Program-made: the position numbers and the translations under genes | Part shown: positions 32,420-40,730 of the stretch, piece after piece | Position numbering within the stretch: the stretch's first letter is position 1 | Layout: each line of letters begins with the position of its first letter | Notes under the pieces: generated by a model | Seen by the model: only the letters and a program-made list of their open reading frames with translations | The model's database searches: none | Told to the model about the DNA's origin: nothing | DNA from: Prostheceraeus crozeri | Taxonomy: Eukaryota > Platyhelminthes > Polycladida > Euryleptidae | Direction of reading: 5' to 3' | Assembly: GCA_907163375.1 (NCBI GenBank) | Contig: CAJQUW010005759.1 | Span: 62,001-126,000, forward strand | Length of the DNA stretch: 64,000 nt

Positions 32420-33775
32420 ATGAATTCTAAAAATTCCGAAAATTTAACTAAATTAAAAATTTCTAATTTAGATTTATTGAATTATCTATTAAACAAAAAT
32501 AAAAACTTAAATTGTAAAATTTATGACGGTAACGACGACAAACAAAGTTTGGCTACTACCTACGGTGGTGATATACAAAAAACATTAGAAAACTTTCCTG
32601 GATTTATTTGGAGTAAATATTCGAAAGAAAAACATCTTCCTGGTCATTCATCTACCGGTCCAGGAACTCGATTAGATATAAGACTAGATGAGAATAATAA
32701 TCCGAAACCAGGTGAAGAACCAATAAATAGAGTAGATGCCGCCGCTTACAGGCATGATTTAGCTTATCGAAATCATGATCTAAGTTCTCGACATGCAGCT
32801 GATAAGAAGATGATTCAAGAATTAGATAGTATTCAGAATCCTACATTTAGAGAAAAAATTGAAAGAATGTTTGTTAAGAAAGCTTTACAAGCTAAAATAT
32901 TATTCGGCCAGGGTTTAAATGAAACGACAGCTAAGCTGTCTGAGAGCAACGCTCGAACTAATAACTCTGAGAGCAACGCTCGAACCTACGCGTCCGAAAT
33001 TCATAAAGAATATAGAAAGCCTAAATATTTATTGAAAGTAAAAGTATTTAATAAAGATGATATTTGGAGTGCTGATCTTATTCATATGCCGAATGAAAGG
33101 GACTACAAATACGCATTGACCGTTATAGATTTATATACACGATACGCTTGGGTAAAGCCTTTAAAAAATAAAAGTGGTCTTTCAGTTAAATATGCGTTTG
33201 AAGAAATCTTTAAAGAAAGTAAGAGAAAGCCAAAAAAATTGTTTGTTGATAAAGGATCGGAATTTTATAACCGAAACGTTCAGCCACTATTTGAAATTGT
33301 TTATTCAACTGAAAACGCTGGGAAGGCCGTAGTGATAGAAAGATTCAATCGGACGTTAAAAAATAAATTATTCAAGAAATTTACTGAGCAAAGAAATCAG
33401 AAATGGTTGAAGATATTACCAGGAATTGTAGATGAGTACAATAATAAAGTTCATTCTGGTATTGAAGAAACTCCAAAGAATGCTTCTGACGACCCTGATC
33501 TAGTACGAAAGAAAATATTCGAGAATAATAATTTGAATGAGAGTAATCCGAATTTGCAGAAACTTAAGCCGAAATTTAAAATTGGAGATAGAGTTAGAAT
33601 ATTTAAATATAAGAATAAATTTGAAAAAGGCTTTGTTGGCTATTGGACTAAAGAAATATTTGAAGTTTCTAAAATAAATCAAAGTTATCCGATTACTTAT
33701 GAAATTAAAGATTTAGATAATGAGGATATCAGAGGCCGTTTTTATCAAAATGAATTACAGAAAACAGAGCTTTAA
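32420..33775 (+). CDS. Phospholipase A2-like domain fused to Polinton DDE integrase
   Basis: The ATG at 32420 (TTTTAAAATG context) gives 451 residues. Residues 75-135 form a parvovirus VP1-type PLA2 domain: calcium-loop GPGTRLD, NRVDAAAYRHDLAY with the His-Asp pair at 112-113, and a downstream RHAADKKM helix. The domain ends naturally at LFGQGLN (161-167). Residues 168-190 are a repetitive linker encoded by GC-rich hairpin repeats. From YRKPKYL (198) runs a retroviral-type integrase: D219 (WSADLI), D277 (FVDKGSEF), E307 (VIERFNRTLK), and a chromo/SH3-like C-terminus (FKIGDRVRIFKYK). In related elements these are usually separate genes. The normal integrase N-terminus appears shortened. No in-frame ATG lies in the linker, so a separate integrase would need another start. 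Confidence 0.9.
   Translation: MNSKNSENLTKLKISNLDLLNYLLNKNKNLNCKIYDGNDDKQSLATTYGGDIQKTLENFPGFIWSKYSKEKHLPGHSSTGPGTRLDIRLDENNNPKPGEEPINRVDAAAYRHDLAYRNHDLSSRHAADKKMIQELDSIQNPTFREKIERMFVKKALQAKILFGQGLNETTAKLSESNARTNNSESNARTYASEIHKEYRKPKYLLKVKVFNKDDIWSADLIHMPNERDYKYALTVIDLYTRYAWVKPLKNKSGLSVKYAFEEIFKESKRKPKKLFVDKGSEFYNRNVQPLFEIVYSTENAGKAVVIERFNRTLKNKLFKKFTEQRNQKWLKILPGIVDEYNNKVHSGIEETPKNASDDPDLVRKKIFENNNLNESNPNLQKLKPKFKIGDRVRIFKYKNKFEKGFVGYWTKEIFEVSKINQSYPITYEIKDLDNEDIRGRFYQNELQKTEL
32927..32995. repeat. GC-rich hairpin repeats forming the PLA2-integrase linker
   Basis: ACAGCTAAGCTGT (32930-32942) is followed by two copies of a unit with the hairpin GAGCAACGCTC and the tail GAAC. All are in frame and encode SESNART twice. 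They begin right after the PLA2-like domain's GQGLN end. Confidence 0.9.
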
Positions 33776-33809
33776 CCTCTAGGTGGCGCTTTAGCTAGCT
33801 TCGCTTGAG
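33776..33809. other. Short convergent spacer with partial palindromes
   Basis: Contains GCTTTAGCTAGCTTCGCTTGAG, GC-richer than its surroundings, between the converging integrase and protease genes. It probably belongs to the same hairpin family and may include overlapping 3' ends. Confidence 0.4.
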
Positions 33810-34271
33810 TTATAGATTGTTTAACTCTAACATAATATCTAGAAATGGTACTCTTTCCTGTAATTTAAATAAAACATAAAGACATAATTGTCCACAATAA
33901 GTTGTTCCCGGTTTTTGAATTTGAAATGTATTATAAATTCCATTGCCAAGTATTTCTCTTACTTCATTCGTAGGTGGAAGCCCGTATGAGTCAAAATAAT
34001 AATTATCTCCGTTTTTACTAAAGATACCTGCTGACCAATGTACGCCGTTTTGGTCTGAAGTGTGAAGATTCGTTATGAAATTTACAGTTATTGATGGAAC
34101 TTTGTTCCGGGAACTGAAGGTTCCTGTTGGTCTATTTTTTAGGAATTGTAATTCGTTTCTCATTAGAACATGAAAATTCTTTATTCCTAATCGATTAGCG
34201 ATTTTCTTTAGGTCGAAATTCGTTGTCGTTTGTGTTCCATATAATTTCAAAAACTCATTTATGTTGCTCAT
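33810..34271 (-). CDS. Adenain-like cysteine protease
   Basis: Protein of 153 residues on the minus strand. Catalytic residues can be placed: H78 in GVHWS, an acidic residue at D94 in YYFDSYG, Q128 and C130 in YCGQLCLYVL. This matches the adenovirus protease/C5 family, which cleaves capsid and core precursors during virion maturation. A GC-rich hairpin pair (34096-34125) is inserted in frame before the catalytic His and encodes GTFSSRNKVP-like residues absent from the compact family core. Otherwise the frame is intact. The start is ATG in TTTTATTATAAAATG. Confidence 0.9.
   Translation of the reverse strand: MSNINEFLKLYGTQTTTNFDLKKIANRLGIKNFHVLMRNELQFLKNRPTGTFSSRNKVPSITVNFITNLHTSDQNGVHWSAGIFSKNGDNYYFDSYGLPPTNEVREILGNGIYNTFQIQKPGTTYCGQLCLYVLFKLQERVPFLDIMLELNNL
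34096..34125. repeat. GC-rich hairpins inside the protease gene
   Basis: GGAACTTTGTTCC followed by an imperfect GGAACTGAAGGTTCC hairpin, both translated. Confidence 0.75.
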
Positions 34272-34307
34272 TTTATAATAAAAAAATTTCTTAAGGGACC
34301 CCTAGAA

Positions 34308-34553
34308 GTCAGAGGGGGGGGATTGATTTAAAACTGTTCTCTAATGATGTCTTTCCTTACTACTTAGTCAGAAGGGAGGGGGTATTGATTTAAAAACTGT
34401 TCCACAATGATGACTTTCCTTGCTACTTAGTCAGAAGGGAGGGGGTATTGATTTAGAACTGTTCTCTAATGATGTCTTTCCTTACTACTTAGACAGAAGG
34501 GAGGGGGTATTGATTTAAAACTGTTCCACAATGATGACTTTCCTTGCTACTTA
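34308..34553. repeat. 62-bp tandem repeat, four units of two alternating types
   Basis: Units start near 34308, 34367, 34430 and 34492. Types alternate: CTGTTCTCTAATGATGTCTT in units 1 and 3, CTGTTCCACAATGATGACTT in units 2 and 4. This implies duplication of a dimer. Each unit starts with a G-run (GGGAGGGGG). Confidence 0.92.
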
Positions 34554-34946
34554 TTCGATTTTGAAATGATTTAATTTAATCTAAATTAAAACGTTACATT
34601 GTTCCATTTTATTCTTATGAACTCTTGTTAAGAGAATATTGATTGTTTTATCTGTATTAAGACATTAGCAACATCTGTTACCAAATTTCTCAACATGAAC
34701 AGCTGCTACCAGTTTAAGCTATTCAGTATGAGAGAATTCTTTGTGACCCGCATAACTCATAACTTTTCACTTGAACGGCTGCTGCCATTATTCCACGTAT
34801 TACTGCGTGCATTCATTCTGCGAGCGTTCTACGAGACTGTAACTGCTTACGAATCATCTGTGTCCTTTATCTATTTTGGTCAATTTCATCAGCGACTTTC
34901 AACAATTTCATTTTTATCATAATTAATTCACTACGTTTTAACGAAA
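34554..34946. other. Spacer before the accessory gene
   Basis: A small ATG frame at 34695-34922 (75 residues, aromatic-rich) has no recognisable features and is not called. Base composition is less AT-extreme than in the core Polinton genes. Confidence 0.35.
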
Positions 34947-35537
34947 ATGGCACGTTCAAGCATCGCCTTTGCCGATTTGAAAAGAAAAATTTCAGACACT
35001 ATTGTGAACGAAGATCAACGGGAAAAGTGTATTGAGATGCTAACAGAATTTCAGGAGAAATATCTTAAACCAAGGGAAGAAGAAGACATCCACGCATCAA
35101 AAACATTCAGAGAATTTTTAGTGATAAATCGATTTGAAGACACATTGCAAGATAACGCCATCAATAACAGTTCAAACTATAATTTTGAAGAAGAAATTCA
35201 AAGAGACATCTTGGCATCAGAGCTAACTAATTATTTAGCACATTTAAGAAGAGAAGAAGACATTTCGGTGAACAATACTGTGAAGTTATCGTTGTTAAAA
35301 GGAAGAGCTTTGACTGTAATCCGGGGAAGTGGCCATGTTTGCAAACAATTAGGTTATTCGAGAGGCTATAGCATCTTTTTAAGAAAATTTTATAAACTAT
35401 ATTTACGATTTCCGTTTATTAAGACCTCGACGGAATCTATATCATTTTTCAAAAGGAACTTCGCTATTATTGACTCGTATCTTCGCCATGGAAGACAGCG
35501 CCCAACCCTTGATCAAATTTTAAACTCAATCAATTGA
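34947..35537 (+). CDS. Accessory Polinton gene, unknown function
   Basis: Protein of 196 residues starting MARSSIAFAD. It is mostly helical, charged and Arg/Glu-rich, with KCIEMLTEFQEKYLKPREEE near the N-terminus and a C-terminal half with GRALTVIRGSGHV and FLRKFYKLYLRFPF. There is no membrane segment, finger or enzyme motif. Its codon use is more mixed than that of the core genes, and it sits between two tandem arrays near the right terminal repeat. This position is commonly occupied by captured accessory genes. It might interact with host defence or gene expression, but this is only a guess. Confidence 0.6.
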   Translation: MARSSIAFADLKRKISDTIVNEDQREKCIEMLTEFQEKYLKPREEEDIHASKTFREFLVINRFEDTLQDNAINNSSNYNFEEEIQRDILASELTNYLAHLRREEDISVNNTVKLSLLKGRALTVIRGSGHVCKQLGYSRGYSIFLRKFYKLYLRFPFIKTSTESISFFKRNFAIIDSYLRHGRQRPTLDQILNSIN

Positions 35538-35570
35538 AACGGTAAGCTACTCCCAATAGATAATAGTACT

Positions 35571-35911
35571 ATGAGCCTTACCTTATTTTACTCATACAGA
35601 AACAATTGTATCATGGCATAATACATTTTCTAGTCAACATATTTTATTCGTTGTAAACCATGCTACTTGTCCTCATTGGTTTTATAGTTCTATGAGCCTT
35701 ACCTTATTTTACTCATACAGAAACAATTGTATCATGGCATAATACATTTTAGTAACATATATTTTATTCATTGTAAACCATGCTACTTGTCCTCATTGGT
35801 TTTATAGTTCTATGAGCCTTAGCTTATTTTACTCATACAGAAACAATTGTATCATGGCATAATACATTTTAGTAACATATATTTTATTCATTGTAAACCA
35901 TGCTACTTGTA
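35571..35911. repeat. 120-bp tandem repeat, about three units
   Basis: Units start at 35571, 35692 and 35812 with the shared ATGAGCCTTACCTTATTTTA start. The last is truncated before the right terminal repeat. Confidence 0.92.
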
Positions 35912-35944
35912 CATAGTACTTGTCTGTGATGTGAATAAAATATT

Positions 35945-36265
35945 TCAAAGATGGAAATGTGTTTTCATTTTGTATCGAGTTAAAGCAGTAGCAACTACTG
36001 GAATTGTAAGAACGCCAGATGAAATGACAATTGTTAAAGCATTAGACCATCTCTTTCTTAACTTTTTATAATGCTCTAATCTTAATAATAATTGAGATTC
36101 CTTATCTTTCATATAACGTACTCTATCTTTGTGTTTTTCTTTGTTCATTTTTTCAATGTTAATCTTTTCAATGTCCATTAAAGTAGAACTACGTTCATAT
36201 GATAACGAAGGATATATTCTTGCGGTTTCTTCCACTTTTGTTTCATCCACTTTTGTTTCTTCCAT
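35945..36265 (-). pseudogene. Truncated second copy of the TIR membrane-protein gene
   Basis: Encodes the same first 73 residues as 19646-20371, because this part lies in the homogenised terminal repeat. It then lacks about 19 codons corresponding to the start of the hydrophobic segment and diverges (SNALTIVISSGVLTIPVV), ending soon after in unrelated sequence. The missing block and the sequence drift show that inward of 36047 the repeat is no longer kept identical. Confidence 0.8.
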
Positions 36266-36793
36266 TTTTAAAGAAATATTTTTAACGGGCGAAGCCCTGA
36301 ACCTTCGGTTCGCAAGTCACATGATATATTTTAAAAACCTGAAAAATGGATAAAATTCATGAATTTGAAATTCTCAACTTTTATGATTTTCGGTGTCCGG
36401 TTTTACATGAGCTGGAACGGTCATGATTTAAGCAATGAAAAATGTCATAATCAGAAATTTGAGATTCTCAACTTTTATGATTTTTTCGGTGTCCTGGAAC
36501 GGTCATGATTTAAGCGAGGGTGAAAATCGAACCGAAGGTTCTAGGGCTTCGCCCGATTGTAATTCTCAAATTTTGAGATTTTGAAAAATTTGAAAAATTG
36601 GGTATTTTTAAAAACGCTTAAATTTTCGCCCTTCGACCTTCAGCCACGTGAAATTTGAAGTCTACCTAAATTTTTGAAATTTTTTGAAATTTTGATTTTT
36701 TTGAAAAAACCCGCAAAAGTGTGACATCCGGCGCAAGCGAAGCGAAGCAAAGCGAAGCGAAGCGTCGCGCCGGATGTCACACTATAAACTACT
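36047..36793 (-). repeat. Polinton right terminal inverted repeat
   Basis: Reverse complement of 19118-19864 with only a handful of changes. Includes the mirror terminal hairpin at 36719-36782. Confidence 0.95.
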
Positions 36794-37296
36794 TCCCAAC
36801 TGTCAAGTTCCAAGACAGCATTCGGTTTCTTGGGGTTCATTTGGATGCGAACCTTGGATGGAGAGGCCATGTGAAGTTCATCGAGAAAAAGTGTGCTCAA
36901 CGCATGTACATTCTGAGGCGGGTCAGATCTGTCACTAGTATTGATGACTTCACTACCATTTATCAAGCATTGGTTCGGTCGCTGATAGAGTACTGCTGCC
37001 CAGCGTTTGTGGGAATCTCCTCAACAGACTCAAACCGACTGGAGATGATTCAGAGGCGCTGTCTGAAAATCAAATCGCGTGATCTGAAGCTGGATGACAT
37101 TGAAGCTAGAAGGTGGTCGCAAGCTATCAACACCTTCAACAGCCTGGAAAGATTAGAGACTTCCATCAGAGAATTGTTCCCCAGCTATTTACCAAGTGGG
37201 CGTCTCGCCGTACCATTCTGTAGAACTTTGCGTCGTCAAAATTCTTTTTTTCCACGCATTTGTAGCACCCTTTCAAGGTCATCTACGAGACACTAA
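36794..37296 (+). pseudogene. LINE ORF2, 3' part
   Basis: Continues the reverse transcriptase after the Polinton: FRFLGVHLD-type motif (SIRFLGVHLDANLGWRGH), then MYILRRVRSV and LIEYCCPAF, typical of the C-terminal thumb region of CR1/Jockey-like enzymes. The frame stays open to a TAA at about 37296. The LINE 3' untranslated region and a TC-repeat tail follow to 37454. Confidence 0.85.
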
Positions 37297-39119
37297 ATGC
37301 ACGTGACTATTAGTTTTATACTTGCTTTTGTACGCGTATACGAATGTGTTCTTAGTTTCGACTAAACAAAACTGTCATTCTGCTACTTTTATCTGTGTAT
37401 TTTATTTCTGATTTCCTTTCGACGATACAATATAAACATTTCTCTCTCTCTCTCTTCCTTTCTACAAGACATTTGATTGCTGGTGCCTTCCTCCTTACAG
37501 GTGCTGCTACGGTTCCCTCTAGCTTTAATTAGAACACATGTCTTGTAATCGCACTTTCAAATGTTATTTTGCAATTTGTCTTGCACATCCGTTGATACTC
37601 GAAATTCAATAAATGGAAACTGATATAACTGTGCTGCAGTGCAGAAGGTCGGGGCTTCAAATTTGAACAATCCAAAAATGCCTTACTTTCGAAAGACATC
37701 AGAAAAGACAGATCTGGTCATGAGAATGAAGTATGAAAACAGAAGCAAATTATGAAGTCCTGTCATTGCTCTTCGAAAAATGAAAGTCAAACATCAATTT
37801 AGCCGTAAGCTCAAATACAATTGCATGAAATAAACAAGTTTTGTGAATGCCAAGCTACAGAAACTTCACAGGCCAATTAATTAAATATTCTGAAGATATT
37901 CATGACATATATAAGCGCGAGCGATGAAAGGCTGTTCTCAGCAGCCCTAGTGAAAAATTCCATTTCACTATTCCAGCAAACCGAGAAGGTTAAGGTATCT
38001 AACTTTGTCGGGTTCTGCATGAGCTCCCTGTACTCAGCACTGCTGCATACACATGCAGTGTACAATCAAGAGTCAAGTCAATCGACATAATTATGTATAC
38101 GTGGATGGTAGTAAATGAAAGGAAATTTTTCCGAAATGTGTAAGGAAGATTTGCTTTGCACTTGCTTGATATAACCTACGATGAATTATATTCCATGATC
38201 AATGCGTGTCTGCCTGAAGGTTTCAGAGTTGTTACAAGCAGGTGAAAATGTTAGAGAGGGTCAGCCCTCCCTAGCGTGCCTGATTTCGGTATAATACTTT
38301 GTATAATATTCAAACTGTTTGTCAAGTTTATTGTAGACACCATGTAAGTGCAAATTGGTCATTTTTGAAAAGAATTTTAGGTGAGAGAGATGGTAGATTT
38401 TTTCATTTAGCATTTCGTGTCTACATCTAGTAAGCTTAGTCATTAATTAGCATCATCAAATTTTTGCTGACAAGGTGACAAAATATTAATTCCCAGAGTC
38501 ATGATTAAAAATTGGGAAGCGTATATTAGCTGTGAGAATATTCAGATAAATAAATTGGCTTCAAAAATAGAAAATCCAAACAGAAAACAGGTTATTTGTT
38601 TCTTTACCCAAATGAACTTCCCCCTCGACGTGTGACATCATTTTCATGCAATCTCCATTTCACGAGTTTCTATGCCATTGTTAACTTTTATGATTAGACT
38701 GTTACCCATGCATGTATAGAGATTATTCAATTTCGCACACAGATGTGAATATGTTGCTCATTCATGCCTACATTCGATTACGTTTGTTGCTACTTCTCAA
38801 AACGATGTCATTGCCTAGATCGCTGCGGTCTCTCGTCGGAAATGATACCGCACCCCTCACTTAACAAACGGTTAACTTTTTAAACCATGAAAATGATGAG
38901 AAATATTCAAAACTGAACGTTGGATATCGGCATTCATAATGTAGTGTTATCACAACAACGTGTTACAACATCGACGTGCTGCTTTCAGTGCACATGACCG
39001 CTACCGTTTATAGTCATTTGATACTATTCAGCGTCGTGTTTCTTTTGGTGCTTCAGTACAATTAATGTTGTGTGTATGTTGCCTTGTTTGTTCACTGTTG
39101 CGCCAGTTTGTAACTTAGT

Positions 39120-40175
39120 TCATGAGTTTTCAACTTTTTCACAATAATTTGAGTCATCCGAATGAACTCTTTTAGGAATACAGCGGAATATTGCTCGGCA
39201 TTGATCAACAAATTCCTGTCGAAACCATCGAGAACACATGATGAAGACGATGAAATTTGAGCATTGCTTGAGGTCACCAATTATGGCATCTGCAATCTGA
39301 TACCAGAATGTAAGTCTGCAAATCATGAGAGACGAAAGGATGAATTCCATCAATATTGATATGATTTGTGTTCCCAAATAGATTGACGATTGTCCCAAAA
39401 TCAATGAGAGCTGATCCTCCTCTTTTTTGGCCTCCTCGTCCACGGTATTGCTGCCATCGATCGGCAAAAGTTTCCGGAAGTTGGAGTGCCATTTCCTGAT
39501 GATCAGAATGAAAGAGAACGTTATCAATGCTGTTGGGATATATGAAATCATGACAGTGTTTGATGTTTCAATCATCATCATAAAATCCCCTGTAGTCGCT
39601 GACTCGTTCCCGCTGCCGAAACATCCAAAGGTTCCATTAACCTGACTCCAACCGTCCATCAAGAGTGGCAGCTTAATCAAATGTCGTAAAATTCCCAATA
39701 TAATGATGACAAGGAAAGTGATGCTTGTTGTGCCCTTAGTGAATATCTCCTTGGCTTTCGTTGGAGCATACATCAAAACACAACGTTCCACTACCAGGAA
39801 CGAGGTCAACCAGAAACTGATTTCAATGGGTAGTTTGAAATGTGTGTCCTGAATATAGCAGGTAAAAGCAGATATGTGAACAAATTCTATTCCGAAAAAA
39901 TATCTGGAAGCTGATTCAATATTGATCACGTACATGTAAACAGCATCCGAAATAGATAAGCAGAAGAGCAGAGCAGGTATGCGATCGACTCTTGAGCTTG
40001 TTTGTTGATTGGTTTTGATATACCTCCAAAATCCACCACGAGTTGCAAACATGACAAGAATCGAATTCAGAGTTGTGAGCACCATTATAGGTAGGTTTGC
40101 ATATTTCGCATGTAAGAAATGGACGGCATTAGCTTGCAGTACCTCCTCTTCAGTACAGCCTTCGTCCTGCTCCAT
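39120..40175 (-). CDS. Rhodopsin-like (class A) G-protein-coupled receptor, intact copy
   Basis: A single-exon 351-residue protein with seven hydrophobic segments: TM1 near ANLPIMVLTTLNSILVMF, TM2 LLFCLSISDAVYMYVI, TM3 ending in VVERCVLMYAP, TM4 FLVIIILGILRHL, TM5 MISYIPTALITFSFILII, TM6 IYLGTQIISILMEFIL, and TM7 SNFIVFIMCSRWFRQEF. ERC replaces the class A DRY motif, and the TM7 NFIVF pattern resembles FMRFamide/trissin-like peptide receptors. A peptide ligand is therefore plausible but unproven. The N-terminus is short and acidic with no signal peptide. The paralogue at 5211-6253 is broken, so this may be the working gene. Confidence 0.88.
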   Translation of the reverse strand: MEQDEGCTEEEVLQANAVHFLHAKYANLPIMVLTTLNSILVMFATRGGFWRYIKTNQQTSSRVDRIPALLFCLSISDAVYMYVINIESASRYFFGIEFVHISAFTCYIQDTHFKLPIEISFWLTSFLVVERCVLMYAPTKAKEIFTKGTTSITFLVIIILGILRHLIKLPLLMDGWSQVNGTFGCFGSGNESATTGDFMMMIETSNTVMISYIPTALITFSFILIIRKWHSNFRKLLPIDGSNTVDEEAKKEEDQLSLILGQSSIYLGTQIISILMEFILSSLMICRLTFWYQIADAIIGDLKQCSNFIVFIMCSRWFRQEFVDQCRAIFRCIPKRVHSDDSNYCEKVENS

Positions 40176-40730
40176 GAGCTCAGATGAAGTGACTGAGACA
40201 ATTAGTGAATCTGAACTTGCTGAGGGATTCTCCTAGCACACAACGATACACATGCTTTAATTTGATTTGCCAACATCCTCCACCAATGGAAATATGAATG
40301 ATATTGACCTTTTCATCGTCATTCAAGTAATCTTGCACATTTTCCAAGCGTCGAATATCTTAGAAGGAAATTATAGTTTCATAATTCTTGTGAACTACTT
40401 CACGAACGCGTTCTTTGGAACTCAAAACACAACTTTAAGTTTCATATTGAAAATGTTTGATGTATGAAGGGTGTGATCGTAATCATATACGAAGGATTTG
40501 TGACATCCACACTTGGATCGAGTCATTAATTAACCCATTAAGTCCCACCGCACCCTTGAAGGGTGCGGTGATATAAAAGTCTAGTACCAATAAAGAAAAA
40601 AATCATTTTGTTTGAATTTTCCACTAGTATATCATGAATACTTCATAAACAATTTCTGGGCATTTGAATAGTTTTTTGATGTTAGTTTCGTTTTCATAAT
40701 ATCACGTTGAACACGGCACGTTTTGTCAGA

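Larger units (their letters stand above)
19118..36793 (+). mobile_element. Polinton (Maverick) self-synthesising DNA transposon
   Basis: The 17,676-bp element starts AGTAGTTTATAG and ends with its complement, giving the 5'-AG...CT-3' termini typical of Polintons. It is flanked by a perfect 6-bp target duplication, TCCCAA (19112-19117 and 36794-36799). Without one copy of the duplication, the LINE frame reads through in phase, confirming the site. It encodes the hallmark set: protein-primed DNA polymerase B, DDE integrase, A32-like ATPase, adenain-like protease, and major and minor capsid proteins. It is much more AT-rich than the flanks. Lesions in the polymerase and fibre-like genes suggest this copy is not autonomous. 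Confidence 0.97.
15716..37454 (+). mobile_element. CR1-like non-LTR retrotransposon, split by a Polinton
   Basis: Order seen: a GC-richer 5' leader (15716-16066), ORF1, ORF2 with endonuclease and reverse transcriptase, and a 3' tail ending in a TC microsatellite. The insertion lies between halves of the duplicated segment. TTCC at 15596-15599 recurs at 37455-37458, giving a target duplication of at most 4 bp. ORF2 is interrupted at 19117 by the Polinton and resumes after 36794. Without that insertion the LINE would be about 4.1 kb, so it looks close to full length. Confidence 0.85.

Noticed and set aside
34308-34553. CRISPR-like array
   Set aside because: Units are contiguous tandem repeats without spacers, in a eukaryotic transposon.
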